Positions 26,322-35,338 of a DNA stretch of 64,000 bases are shown here, piece after piece. The position numbers were made by a program, and so were the translations under genes. The notes under the pieces are model-generated. The model worked only from the letters and a program-made list of their open reading frames with translations, did no database searches and was not told the origin of the DNA. The DNA is taken from assembly GCA_965226475.1 (NCBI GenBank), contig CBDDDJ010000002.1, positions 744,001-808,000 on the forward strand, given 5' to 3'. This DNA is from JASLMY01 sp965226475 (GTDB lineage Bacteria > Pseudomonadota > Alphaproteobacteria > GCA-2731375). Each line of letters begins with the position of its first letter. The first letter of the stretch is position 1.

Positions 26322-27465
26322 GTTCGTGCACCTTGATCCTGCGGTTTTCGACCGCCAGCGCCAGCTCTCCCCGCTTCAGGGCCAGTGCCGCCTCGCCGAA
26401 GACCTCGCGCCGCCAGCCGTTCAGAGCCGGCAGGCCGTCGTCGTCGGTGCCGGCAATCCGCTCCAGCTCGTCCACCGTGGCAATCAGGCGCTGGGCGACG
26501 CCGTGGCGCTCGGCGCGGAACTTCAGCAGGACCTTCAGCAGGTCGACGACGGGGCCGATATCGCGGGGCAGGCGCTGGGGCGGACCCAAATGCGGCAGCT
26601 CCGATTCGGGCATGTCCAGCCCGGCCCGGACCGCCGTCAGGATCGCCGCCCCCTTGGCGCCCTTGCGCACCTCGCGGCCAATGGTGCGCAGGCGGCCGAG
26701 GCCGCGTTCGTCGGTCGGCTGTTCCGCCGCCAGTTCCTGGATCGCCTCGTCGCGGAGCACGCGGTTGCGCGTCGTGTCGTTATCCCGTGCCTCGCGCTCC
26801 CGCCAGGTCGCGAGCGATTTCAACACGCCGAGATACCGGGGCTTGCGATTGCGGACCTTGAGGCGGCGCCAAGCGTCTTCGGGATGGACCACGTAGGTCG
26901 AGGGATCGGCGAGGATCGCCATCTCCTCCTCCAGCCAGGCGGCACGGCCGTTCTCCGCCAGTTTGGCCGTCAGCTTCTCGTAGACCGGGCGCAGGTGGAT
27001 CACGTCGGCCAGTGCATAATCGACCTGCCGCTGGCTCAGCGGGCGGCGCGACCAGTCGGTGAACTGCGAGGTCTTGTCGACGCTGGCATTCGCCAATTTG
27101 TTCACCAAGGGCTCGTAGCCGACATTGTCGCCAAAGCCGGTGACCATCGCCGCCAACTGCGTATCGAACAGCGGCGCCGGCACCCGGCCGGTCAGGCGAT
27201 GGAATATTTCCAGATCCTGGCGGGCGGCGTGGAACACCTTGAGGACGGCCGGATCGTTCATCAGCCGGAGAATCGGCGCGAGGTCCAGGCCTTCGGCCAA
27301 CGGGTCGACCGCATGCGCCTCCCCGCCGTCGGAGACTTGCAGAAGGCAAAGTACGGGCCAGTAGGTCCGCTCCCGCATGAACTCGGTGTCGACCGTGATG
27401 TAGGGCGCCTTGGCGAAGCGTTCGCAGAGCGCTTCGAGTTCGTCGTTTCGGGTAATGATGCTCAT
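26305..27465 (-). CDS. rnd: Ribonuclease D
   Basis: The product is 386 residues from MSIITRNDELEAL. The 3'-5' exonuclease motifs are TVDTEFMRE (Asp, Glu), FHAARQDLEIF (Asp) and YALADVIHLRPVY (Tyr, Asp), the DEDDy set. An HRDC-type helical region follows from about residue 210 (RDNDTTRNRVLRDEAIQELA). It trims tRNA and other small RNA 3' ends. It is divergent from aspS and convergent with ppx. Confidence 0.95.
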   Translation of the reverse strand: MSIITRNDELEALCERFAKAPYITVDTEFMRERTYWPVLCLLQVSDGGEAHAVDPLAEGLDLAPILRLMNDPAVLKVFHAARQDLEIFHRLTGRVPAPLFDTQLAAMVTGFGDNVGYEPLVNKLANASVDKTSQFTDWSRRPLSQRQVDYALADVIHLRPVYEKLTAKLAENGRAAWLEEEMAILADPSTYVVHPEDAWRRLKVRNRKPRYLGVLKSLATWREREARDNDTTRNRVLRDEAIQELAAEQPTDERGLGRLRTIGREVRKGAKGAAILTAVRAGLDMPESELPHLGPPQRLPRDIGPVVDLLKVLLKFRAERHGVAQRLIATVDELERIAGTDDDGLPALNGWRREVFGEAALALKRGELALAVENRRIKVHELNRRQ

Positions 27466-27627
27466 GTCGGGAGCTGCTATAGCGCATCTTCGCCCGCCCT
27501 GTCGCGTGCCCCCGGCGCGGCTTGACAAAGGGCCCGGTTCCAGGCCTCTTGCCGCCGCCCGCGCGGCAACGAGAAACGTCGCCCGACGCCACCCGACGGC
27601 GATTCGATTCGAGGAGACGACGGCGCC

Positions 27628-29418
27628 ATGCATCCTTACCGAAGCCATACCTGCGGCGCGTTGCGGGGCAACGATGTCGGTGGCCGGGCACGGTTGAGCG
27701 GCTGGGTGCACCGCAAGCGCGACCATGGCGGTCTGCTGTTCCTCGACGTTCGCGACCATTACGGCGTCACCCAGTGCGTGATCGAGCCGGACGGCGCCCA
27801 TTTCCAGGCCGCCGAACGGGTGAGCGCCGAGAGCGTCGTCCGCATCGAGGGCCCAGTGGTGCGGCGCAGCGAAGATACCATCAACGAGAGCCTGGATACC
27901 GGCGAGGTCGAGGTCAGGATCGAGGAGTTCAACGTCCTCTCCGCCGCCGCCGAACTGCCACTCCAAGTCTTCGGCGACGCCGTCTATCCGGAGGAGACTC
28001 GGCTCCGCTACCGTTTCGTCGACCTTCGGCGCGAGAAGCTGCACCAGAACATCCAGCTCCGCGCCAAGGTGATCTCCTCCATTCGCCGGCGGATGGAGGA
28101 ACAGGGCTTCACCGAGTTCCAGACCCCGATCCTGACCGCCTCCTCGCCCGAGGGCGCGCGCGACTTCCTGGTGCCGAGCCGCTTGCATCCGGGCCAGTTC
28201 TACGCCCTGCCGCAGGCGCCGCAGCAGTTCAAGCAGCTGGTGATGATGGCGGGCTTTGACCGCTACTTCCAGATCGCTCCCTGCTTCCGCGACGAGGACG
28301 CGCGGGCCGACCGCAGCCCGGGTGAGTTCTACCAGCTCGACCTGGAGATGAGCTTCGTCGAGCAGGAGGACGTCTTCGCGGCGGTCGAGCCAGTGATGCA
28401 CGGCGTCTTCACCGAGTTCTCCGACAAGCCGGTGACGCCGCCGCCGTTCCCGCGCATCGCTTATGCCGAGGCGATGTTGAAGTACGGCAGCGACAAGCCG
28501 GACCTGCGCAACTCGATTCTCATTTCCGACGTCTCTGAAGTGTTCGAGGGCTCGGATTTCCAGCTCTTCGCCAAGGCGGTCACGGCGGGCTCGGTCGTGC
28601 GCGCGATTCCGGCACCGGGTGCCGCCGCCCAGGCGCGGAGCTTCTTCGACCGCATGAACGACTGGGCGCGCGCCGAGGGCGCGGCGGGCATGGGTTGGAT
28701 CAGCCTTGCCGACGGCGGCGGGCGCGGCCCGATCGCCAATCGCCTGGACGAGGCGCGGCTCGCGCAGCTCAGGGAACTGGCGGGCGTTGGCGACGGCGAT
28801 GGGATCTTCTTCGCCTGCGACAAGGCGCACGATGCCGCGATCCTCGCCGGCAAGGCACGGATCAAGCTCGGCGAAGACATGGGCCTGATCGAGGAGGGCG
28901 ACTTCCGCTTCTGCTGGATCGTCGACTTCCCGATGTATGAATGGAACGAGCGCGAGCGGCGAATCGACTTCTCCCACAACCCCTTCTCAATGCCGCAGGG
29001 CGGGCTGGAGGCGTTGGCGGCGGAGGATCCGCTCTCCATCCTCGGCTACCAGTACGACATCGTCTGCAACGGGGTGGAGCTGTCGTCCGGCGCCATCCGA
29101 AACCATGTGCCGGAGATCATGCTGAAGGCCTTCGAGATCGCCGGCTACGAAGCCGCCGAGGTCGAGGATCGCTTCTCCGGCATGTTGAACGCACTGAAGT
29201 ACGGCGCCCCGCCGCACGGCGGCCTGGCGCCGGGCATCGACCGCATCGTCATGCTGCTGGCGGGCGAGCCGAACATCCGCGAGGTCATCCTCTTCCCGAT
29301 GAACCAGCAGGCCCAGGACTTGATGATGGGCGCCCCCGCCGAGGCGAGCCCGGCGCAGCTGCGCGAACTGCATATCCGCGTCGCCCAGCCACCGAAGACG
29401 GAAGGCGAGAAAACCTGA
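27628..29418 (+). CDS. aspS: Aspartyl-tRNA synthetase
   Basis: The product is 596 residues. GAGGAGAC precedes the ATG. The N-terminal OB fold has RLSGWVHRKRDHGGLLFLDV, motif 2 is CFRDEDARADRSPGEFYQLD and motif 3 is GGLAPGIDRIVMLL. The GAD insertion of bacterial AspRS is present around residues 290-420. ALPQAPQQFKQLV occurs where QSPQ is common. Whether it also charges tRNA-Asn cannot be decided here. The gene is intact, with a P450 relic directly after it. Confidence 0.96.
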   Translation: MHPYRSHTCGALRGNDVGGRARLSGWVHRKRDHGGLLFLDVRDHYGVTQCVIEPDGAHFQAAERVSAESVVRIEGPVVRRSEDTINESLDTGEVEVRIEEFNVLSAAAELPLQVFGDAVYPEETRLRYRFVDLRREKLHQNIQLRAKVISSIRRRMEEQGFTEFQTPILTASSPEGARDFLVPSRLHPGQFYALPQAPQQFKQLVMMAGFDRYFQIAPCFRDEDARADRSPGEFYQLDLEMSFVEQEDVFAAVEPVMHGVFTEFSDKPVTPPPFPRIAYAEAMLKYGSDKPDLRNSILISDVSEVFEGSDFQLFAKAVTAGSVVRAIPAPGAAAQARSFFDRMNDWARAEGAAGMGWISLADGGGRGPIANRLDEARLAQLRELAGVGDGDGIFFACDKAHDAAILAGKARIKLGEDMGLIEEGDFRFCWIVDFPMYEWNERERRIDFSHNPFSMPQGGLEALAAEDPLSILGYQYDIVCNGVELSSGAIRNHVPEIMLKAFEIAGYEAAEVEDRFSGMLNALKYGAPPHGGLAPGIDRIVMLLAGEPNIREVILFPMNQQAQDLMMGAPAEASPAQLRELHIRVAQPPKTEGEKT

Positions 29419-29477
29419 GGGCGCGTACCGAAATTCCTTATCCTTCGCGGACATTGGGCGAGGCGGCGATTCACCGC

Positions 29478-29573
29478 GCCGACGGCTTCATCATCGACCG
29501 CGAGAAGCCGCGCCAGCACCTGGCCGGCGGCGCCGGCATCCACCGCTGCGTCGCCGCCGGCCCGCATCATTGA
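29478..29573 (+). pseudogene. Cytochrome P450 C-terminal fragment (heme-binding loop)
   Basis: A short in-frame stretch reads ADGFIIDREKPRQHLAGG and continues GAGIHRCVAA before a stop. This is the conserved P450 Cys-ligand region (compare DxFxIDRxPxxHLAFGxGIHRCxG) with its heme Cys. Nothing else of a P450 is visible around it, because aspS ends 59 bp upstream. It is a deletion remnant stuck between aspS and a cytochrome c gene. Confidence 0.72.
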
Positions 29574-29594
29574 CTGGCCGCGGCGCACCGCCCG

Positions 29595-29927
29595 TCACTC
29601 GGTGGCCAGCCCCTTGATGAAGGCAACGAGGTCGTCGATCTCCCGGCGCGAGAGTTCGAGCGGCGGCATCGGTCGGGTGGGATGGAACAGGAAGCCGCGC
29701 AGGACGTCCTGGGACTTCGCCGGGTCGTTGGCGAGGCGCCTGAATTGGGGTGCCGCGTCCATACTTTTCGCCGCGTCGTCGTCAATCAGATCGCACTCGA
29801 CGCACCACATTCGCGCCAGCTTCCCGCCCTTTGCCACATCCGCCGCCCGCGACGGCACCGACAGGATAGCGGCGATGGCGAGCCCGAGGGCCCAGGCAAG
29901 GGGTCGCGCGACATCGCTGGGCTGCAT
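29595..29927 (-). CDS. Small exported cytochrome-c-like protein with degenerate heme motif CVECD
   Basis: The product is 110 residues. The start ATG at 29927 follows AAGGAAAG. Residues 1-28 form a signal peptide (LAWALGLAIAAILSVPSRAA). GGKLARMWCVECDLIDDDAA aligns with the heme site of short class I cytochromes, which should read CxxCH. The codon is GAT (Asp) instead of CAT/CAC, so axial His is lost through a one-base change. The methionine-ligand region RPMPPLELSRREIDDLVAFI is well preserved. Either it is newly inactivated or it is a base error. Confidence 0.8.
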   Translation of the reverse strand: MQPSDVARPLAWALGLAIAAILSVPSRAADVAKGGKLARMWCVECDLIDDDAAKSMDAAPQFRRLANDPAKSQDVLRGFLFHPTRPMPPLELSRREIDDLVAFIKGLATE

Positions 29928-30937
29928 GCTTTCCTTGCCTCCCGCGTCGCGTTCCAAGGTTCCACCATCGTCGACGGCTCGAAGGACGGCGGCATTGATT
30001 TGGATCATGGTTCGGTTCGTTTTCCGCCGGCTTCACCCATCGCCCGCCGCCTCGACACCATCGCCATGGCCCCTATGATACCGGCCGAGCACGGGCTAGC
30101 GTATGCCGTCCGGGCATTGGCGTCCCATGTTGAAATCGATCCTCGGTCATTGATTGGGCAGACCGTTTTCATGCCGCGTTCTCGGAAAATCTTTCATGGC
30201 TGGATCGTCGTCGCCGCGTGCTTCGTCATTCTTACGGTTGGATATGGGATGCAATTCAGTTATGGCGTTTTCTTGCCGTACATGATGCGCGAACTCGGGA
30301 TAAGCCTGTCGGCCGCGACCGCGCCCTTTTCGCTGTATGTCTTGATCTACAGCTTGATGTGCTTCGTCTCCGGTCCGGCGACCGACAGATTGGGCCCTCG
30401 GGTCGTCGTGCTCTCGGGTGGCGTACTGCTCGGACTGGCTTATCTGTTGCTCGGCGCGACCCGGAGCACCTGGCAGATTTACGTCTTTTTCACCCTCCTG
30501 GGAGGCGTCGGGATGAGCGTGGTGTTCGTTCCGTTGAATGCGACGGTCGTGCGCTGGTTTATCCAGCGCCGTGGCCTGGCGTTGGCGATTACCGGAACGG
30601 GATCCAACGCCGCGTTGCTTTTCGGCCCCATGTCGGCGGCGATCCTCATCCCCTGGCTCGGATGGCGCACGGGACTGATGGCGCTCGGTTTGTTCGGAGG
30701 TCTCGTCATTGCCTTTTGCGCCCTGGCGCTCGCTCGGGATCCTGAATCAAGAGGCCTCCGACCGGATGGCGAGGCGGCCGCCGAACAAAGTCGTGCCGGC
30801 GCCAACACTTCGCGTCCGGAAGTCTCATGGACCCTCGGCGAAGCGCGCTCGGTCACGGCCTTCTGGATCATAATGGGTGTTTATGTTCTCACCTGGGCGA
30901 TGCTGTTCTTTCCCTATGTACATCTGGCGGCCTTGGC

Positions 30938-32388
30938 GGTGATGTCCCACCCAATGTTGAAAAGTGCGAGATAGGCATCGTCTGATCGAGAGGCTACGCG
31001 GCCACCTCGATGTCTTCAATGACGGACTTTGCTCCGGCCTTTCTCACCGCCTCCCGCAGGGCGGCGTCGAGGATGGGGAGCTGGCGGTGGGCCTTGAGGC
31101 GGCGGAAGGTCTTTTGCGCCTCCAAGGGGCCGGCGGCGGTCCAACGCAGCGCCATCTCGGCGTTGCGCCAGCGCTTGACGTTCCGCTGCACCGTCCGGAC
31201 GGTGCCGATCGCGTTCTCGATGGCGTTGGTGCAAGCCAGCGAGTGTCGAAGTTGCGGCGGGAGGCCGAGCCGGATCACGGTCAGGATCTCGTCCAGGCCC
31301 TCCAGGATCGAGCCCGAGACGCCGGGTGCGTCATGCTCCAGACGGCGGGCGAGGTTGCGCAAGAGCCGTTCGGCCTTGGCCGCGTCGTCCTGCTGCCAGG
31401 CCTGCCGCAAGACCTTCCTGACGCCGGCATGGAGGCTCTCGTCCAGCCGGTCCGTGATGTTGCGCCCCTTGTGCACCTGGCAGCGCTGGAGGGCCGCCGC
31501 CCGCCCGAAGGTCCGCCGGATCGCCTTCGAGAGCGCCTTGGCGCCGTCGACGATGTAGAGCCGAGGCCGTTCGGGATCGAGACCGCGCTCGATCAGGTTG
31601 TCGAGCATGGCTTGCACCGTGGCCGCGTTCTCCGTCGCGCCCTCGGCCAGGCCCAGCACGTGCTTCGCGCCGCCGGTGTCGATGCCGATCGCCGCCACCA
31701 TCAGGTGATCGCCGACATGGAGCCCGTCGATCTGGAGCACCACGAGATCGAGATCGTCGAGCGGGCTCGCCAGCCAGGCCTTCAGCTTGCTTCGCGTCAA
31801 CGCCACGAAACGGCGCGAGACCGCCGACTTCGAGGTTGCGTCACCCGATGCCGCCGGCAGATCGCCGCCCGCATCGTCCGGCAGGCGCACCGCGCGGGCA
31901 TACTTGCGGGTCGAGACGTTGATCACCATCAGATTCATCGCCCAGGCTTGCAAGAGTTCGGGTTCCGACAGCAGCTCCCAACTCGGCAGGCTCATCTCCC
32001 GACCCGCGAAGTCCCCCACCCGAGGGCGCTCGACCTTCACTTTGCCGCCGTGGTAGGCGATCTCGCTCCGGGTCGTGCCCCATCGATGGCCCTTGCGCTC
32101 GCCCGAGCCGGCGTGGCGCGAACCGCACAAGGCTTCCGCGTCCGCCGACATCATCTCGTTCAAAGACTCGAGGCCCGCCAAAAGGCAGAAGCGATCGACG
32201 CTCATGCGCGGATCGTCGAAGGCCTCCGGCATCGATGGCAAGAGCCGACAGGATGGTTCCGAGGAACGGTCGTTGCGTGTAGTCTTGGTCATGGCGTCGT
32301 TCTCCTTGATGGAATCAGCACCCAGAGCCTAGCGGCTCCAGGCGGACGACGCCTACTTCAGCTTTTCAACAGAGCCCGGGACATCCCC
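30938..32388 (-). mobile_element. IS256-family insertion sequence, complete (1451 bp)
   Basis: It is flanked by 8-bp direct repeats GCCTTGGC at 30930-30937 and 32389-32396. The ends are imperfect inverted repeats, GGTGATGTCCC at the left and the complement of GGGGATGTCCC at the right. Both continue about 10 bases in with TGTTGAAAAG. One transposase gene on the minus strand occupies it. It interrupts the MFS gene after the codons for HLAALA. Confidence 0.94.
30994..32292 (-). CDS. IS256-family (Mutator-type) transposase
   Basis: The product is 432 residues. The DDE residues are in VVLQIDGLHVGDHLMVAAI, RLYIVDGAKALSKAI and CTNAIENAIGTVRTVQRNVK. RCQVHKGRNITDRL carries the conserved C/H motif of this family. 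The frame is intact, so the enzyme is probably functional. Confidence 0.95.
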   Translation of the reverse strand: MTKTTRNDRSSEPSCRLLPSMPEAFDDPRMSVDRFCLLAGLESLNEMMSADAEALCGSRHAGSGERKGHRWGTTRSEIAYHGGKVKVERPRVGDFAGREMSLPSWELLSEPELLQAWAMNLMVINVSTRKYARAVRLPDDAGGDLPAASGDATSKSAVSRRFVALTRSKLKAWLASPLDDLDLVVLQIDGLHVGDHLMVAAIGIDTGGAKHVLGLAEGATENAATVQAMLDNLIERGLDPERPRLYIVDGAKALSKAIRRTFGRAAALQRCQVHKGRNITDRLDESLHAGVRKVLRQAWQQDDAAKAERLLRNLARRLEHDAPGVSGSILEGLDEILTVIRLGLPPQLRHSLACTNAIENAIGTVRTVQRNVKRWRNAEMALRWTAAGPLEAQKTFRRLKAHRQLPILDAALREAVRKAGAKSVIEDIEVAA

Positions 32389-32587
32389 GCCTTGGCCACT
32401 GAACTCGGTTACGATCCGACAAGCGCCGCGAGTTTGGTCGCGATCCTGGGGGTCGGCGGTTTCGTCGGTCGTATGGCGATAGGTTGGCTATCCGACATGG
32501 TCGGCCGATTGCCGAACCTCTTTATCTCGCTGGTAATTCAGGTGCTGGCATACGTCATTTTCGCCCAAACCGAATCATTGTCTTTTC

Positions 32588-34192
32588 GTAACTGCCCAGG
32601 TATCTGATTTCGCTGGGGCTGCGGATTGGGTCTCTCGGGGCAGATTTTGTGGGTTTGAGGCGCTGACGGCCTAGATTTCGTTTGACAAGAGATGGTGGGT
32701 CGATTCTAAGGATTCGATGGATAGGTATGCTCTCGCCTTTTTGTCGAAAGACGACCTGATCGATGTGGTGCTGGCCCAAGGGTCGCGGCTCGCCGAGCTC
32801 GAACTCCGGCTTGGCGAACTCGAGCGCCAGCTTGGCCTGAACAGCACGAACAGCGGCAAGCCGCCGTCCAGCGATGGATTGAACAAACCGCCGGCGGGGA
32901 AGAAGAAGCGACGCACCGGGAGCCTTCGCGGAAAATCGGATCGCAAGCCGGGCGGGCAGAAGGGCCACGAGGGCGAGACCCTGCGCCAAGTCGCCGATCC
33001 CGACGCCAGCGTCGATCATTATCCCGAGACGTGCCGGCGGTGTGGTTCGGGATTGACGCCGGATATGACCACCGGCCACGGCGCCCGTCAGGTTTTCGAC
33101 CTGCCCGAGCCCCGGCCCCTGGTGGTCACGGAGCATCGGGCGCATCGCTGCCGTTGCGGGCATTGCGGCACGCAAACTCGGGCTTCCTTTCCCGACGGCG
33201 TCACCGGCCCGGTTCAGTACGGCGGTCGGATCGGAGCCATGGTGGTCTACCTGTCGCACTACCAGCTCCTGCCCGAGGACCGCCTGGCCGCATTGATGAA
33301 GGATCTGTTCGGGGCCGGGCTGTCTGCGGCGAGCATCGCGCGGATGGGCCGAAACAGCGCCGAGTCCGTGCAAGGCGTCGTCGGGACGATCCGCGAGCTG
33401 GTGAAATCGGCGCCGGTCAAGCACATGGACGAGACCGGGTTCCGGGTCGCCGGGCGGGGTCAATGGTTGCACGTCGCGTCCACGGCGCTGTTGACCTTCT
33501 ACCGGGTTTCGCCCCGGCGCGGCAGCCTGCTCGGCGGCGTCGGCGGCATCGTCGTCCACGACCACTGGAAGCCGTACTTCACGATGGAGGGGGTGCGGCA
33601 CGCGCTGTGCAACGCCCATCACCTGCGCGAGTTGCAAGCCCTGGTCGAGATCGAGAAGGAGGACTGGGCGGGCAAGATGCAGAGACTATTGCGCCGCGCC
33701 TGCCACGCGGTAAATCTCGCCCGGGAGCGGGGAGTGGCGCTGAAACCAAGCCTCGTCAGCCGCTTCCGACGATGTTGGGACGCCATCACGGCCGAGGGCA
33801 TCGCCTTTCACGAGGCCCAACCTCCTCTCGCGCCCAAACCGGTCGAGGGCAAGGCCAGGCGCCGGGGACGCAAGCCGCGCCGCGTCGGCCACAACCTTCT
33901 CCGGCGCCTTCAGGCTCGCAAGGAAGATGCGCTACGCTTCCTCACCAATTTCGCCGTGCCGTTCACCAACAATCAGGCCGAGCAGGACGGGCGCATGATG
34001 AAGGTCAAGCAGAAAATCTCCGGCGGCTTCCGCAGCCAGAAAGGCGCCGAAGACTTTGCCACCGTCCGCGGCTTCATCTCGACCGCCAGAAAACAGGGCT
34101 GGAACATCATCCAGGCGCTCATGGAAAATCCCGAAACCCTGATCGCACGTCTCCACGCCGCCTGAAAGGCGGCCACGTACCTGGGCAGTTAC
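32588..34192 (+). mobile_element. IS66-family insertion sequence, complete single-gene form (1605 bp)
   Basis: The ends are a perfect 15-bp inverted repeat GTAACTGCCCAGGTA (32588-32602, complement at 34178-34192). The 8-bp target duplication GTCTTTTC lies at 32580-32587 and 34193-34200. Only the large transposase gene is present; the accessory genes tnpA and tnpB of canonical IS66 are absent, as in the ISBst12-type subgroup. It sits only 191 bp beyond the IS256 copy within the same MFS gene. Confidence 0.95.
32717..34165 (+). CDS. IS66-family transposase
   Basis: The product is 482 residues. There is an N-terminal coiled segment (SRLAELELRLGELERQLGL), then SGKPPSSDGLNKP and PGGQKGHEG. A zinc finger has CRRCGSGL and CRCGHCG. 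The catalytic core includes VKHMDETGFRVAG, VHDHWKPYF and CNAHHLREL, and the C-terminus FTNNQAEQDGRMMKVKQKIS with the catalytic Glu. The frame is intact. Confidence 0.95.
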   Translation: MDRYALAFLSKDDLIDVVLAQGSRLAELELRLGELERQLGLNSTNSGKPPSSDGLNKPPAGKKKRRTGSLRGKSDRKPGGQKGHEGETLRQVADPDASVDHYPETCRRCGSGLTPDMTTGHGARQVFDLPEPRPLVVTEHRAHRCRCGHCGTQTRASFPDGVTGPVQYGGRIGAMVVYLSHYQLLPEDRLAALMKDLFGAGLSAASIARMGRNSAESVQGVVGTIRELVKSAPVKHMDETGFRVAGRGQWLHVASTALLTFYRVSPRRGSLLGGVGGIVVHDHWKPYFTMEGVRHALCNAHHLRELQALVEIEKEDWAGKMQRLLRRACHAVNLARERGVALKPSLVSRFRRCWDAITAEGIAFHEAQPPLAPKPVEGKARRRGRKPRRVGHNLLRRLQARKEDALRFLTNFAVPFTNNQAEQDGRMMKVKQKISGGFRSQKGAEDFATVRGFISTARKQGWNIIQALMENPETLIARLHAA

Positions 34193-34630
34193 GTCTTTTC
34201 TCTATATTTCGGCGGCTTTGTTCGGCGCCGGCTCTGGCGCCTCCGCATCGCTTTTACCCGCGGTCGTCGCCGACACGTTCGGACGCGATCACGTCGGAGC
34301 CATTACCGGTTTCATCGTCGCGATCGCCGGCGCCGCCGCCGCCGTGGGCCCGTTCACGGCCAGTCTCATCAAGGACGCGACCGGTGGCTACCAGACGGCA
34401 TTCCTGATCGGCGCCGCCCTCAACGTGGCCGCGATCGTCCTCCTGGCGCTGCTGCATCCATCGCGCAAGAGTTAAAGTGAGCTCGGAGCCTGTCAGGCTT
34501 AAGCAAAATCGGCAATAATATTTCACACAAAGCGCATGGTTCGTATGTTTGTTATAATTTCCCGTCAAAATCATTGCGTTTCTTGCGCATATTGACCTCT
34601 ATCGGCCTAAGCTCGACAAACTGCTAGACG

Positions 34631-35338
34631 TCAAAGCCCCAGGTATTGCTGGCGGATTTCGTCGTTATCCTGCAGCTCGTCGATGGTGCCGGAGAACCGC
34701 ACCTGGCCTTTTTCCAAAATGTAGGCGCGGTCGCTCAAGCCGGTGGCGAATTTTGCGTTCGGTTCGCACAGCAGGATGGTCATGCCTTGCTCTTTCAGGT
34801 GGCGGATCTGGGTTTCGAGATCCCTGATCGCCAAGGGCGCCAGTCCTTCCGAGGGCTCATCCAGCAACAGCAGGTCCGGGTTGCCCATCAGGGTGCGGCC
34901 GATGGTCAGCATCTGTTGTTCGCCGCCACTCAAGTAACCGCCCTTGCGATCGATGAGGCCGGCGAGGACGGGAAAGACTTCATACACCCGTTCGGCCGTC
35001 CATTCCCGGCCATCGGGTTCGGTGGCGGGTTTGCGCGCGACCTCCAGGTTCTCCCGCACCGAGAGGTCGGGGAAGATTCGCCGCTCCTCCGGCACGAATC
35101 CGAGGCCCATCTTGGCGACGCGAAAGGCTGGGCGGCCGGTGATGTCGGCGCCCTTGTAATGCACCTTGCCCCGCCTGGGCGCCGTCAGCCCCATGATGGT
35201 GCGCAAGGTCGTGGTTTTGCCGACGCCGTTGCGCCCCAGCAACGCGACGCATTCCCCCTCGCCTACGCCCAGCGAGACGCCGAACAGGATCTGGCTCTGG
35301 CCATAGGAGGTATAGACGTCGTCGACTTCCAGGATCAT
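34631..35338 (-). CDS. livF: Branched-chain amino acid ABC transporter ATP-binding protein
   Basis: The product is 235 residues. Walker A is GRNGVGKTTTLR, the signature LSGGEQQMLTIGR and Walker B LLLLDEPSEGLAP. The short form and C-terminal FSGTIDELQDNDEIRQQYLGL are typical of LivF. It energises uptake of amino acids or other small amides and acids at the inner membrane together with LivG and the permeases. The start overlaps the livG stop by 4 bp. The gene is intact although livK, livH and probably livM are damaged. Confidence 0.95.
   Translation of the reverse strand: MILEVDDVYTSYGQSQILFGVSLGVGEGECVALLGRNGVGKTTTLRTIMGLTAPRRGKVHYKGADITGRPAFRVAKMGLGFVPEERRIFPDLSVRENLEVARKPATEPDGREWTAERVYEVFPVLAGLIDRKGGYLSGGEQQMLTIGRTLMGNPDLLLLDEPSEGLAPLAIRDLETQIRHLKEQGMTILLCEPNAKFATGLSDRAYILEKGQVRFSGTIDELQDNDEIRQQYLGL

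Larger units (their letters stand above)
30171..34475 (+). pseudogene. MFS transporter (monocarboxylate/OFA-like) split by two insertion sequences
   Basis: Three exact pieces (30171-30937, 32397-32587, 34201-34475) join in frame to 410 residues. Piece 1 has six membrane helices, starting KIFHGWIVVAACFVILTVGY and including the loop GPATDRLGPRVVVLSGG. Piece 2 continues TELGYDPTSAASLVAILGVG and GWLSDMVGRLPN. Piece 3 gives the last helices through ALLHPSRKS. The joints read HLAALATELGY and ESLSFLYISAA. The family moves carboxylates such as lactate or oxalate. The gene is dead twice over but otherwise undecayed, so both insertions are recent. Confidence 0.92.

Noticed and set aside
30964..32607. 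547-residue open frame on the plus strand across the IS256 element into the MFS gene
   Set aside because: It is antisense to a clear IS256 transposase; long chance frames are common in GC-rich DNA. Only its last part is real MFS sequence.
34476..34510. AGCCTGTCAGGCT as a terminator after the MFS gene
   Set aside because: The stem is only six pairs with a one-base centre and no following T-run.
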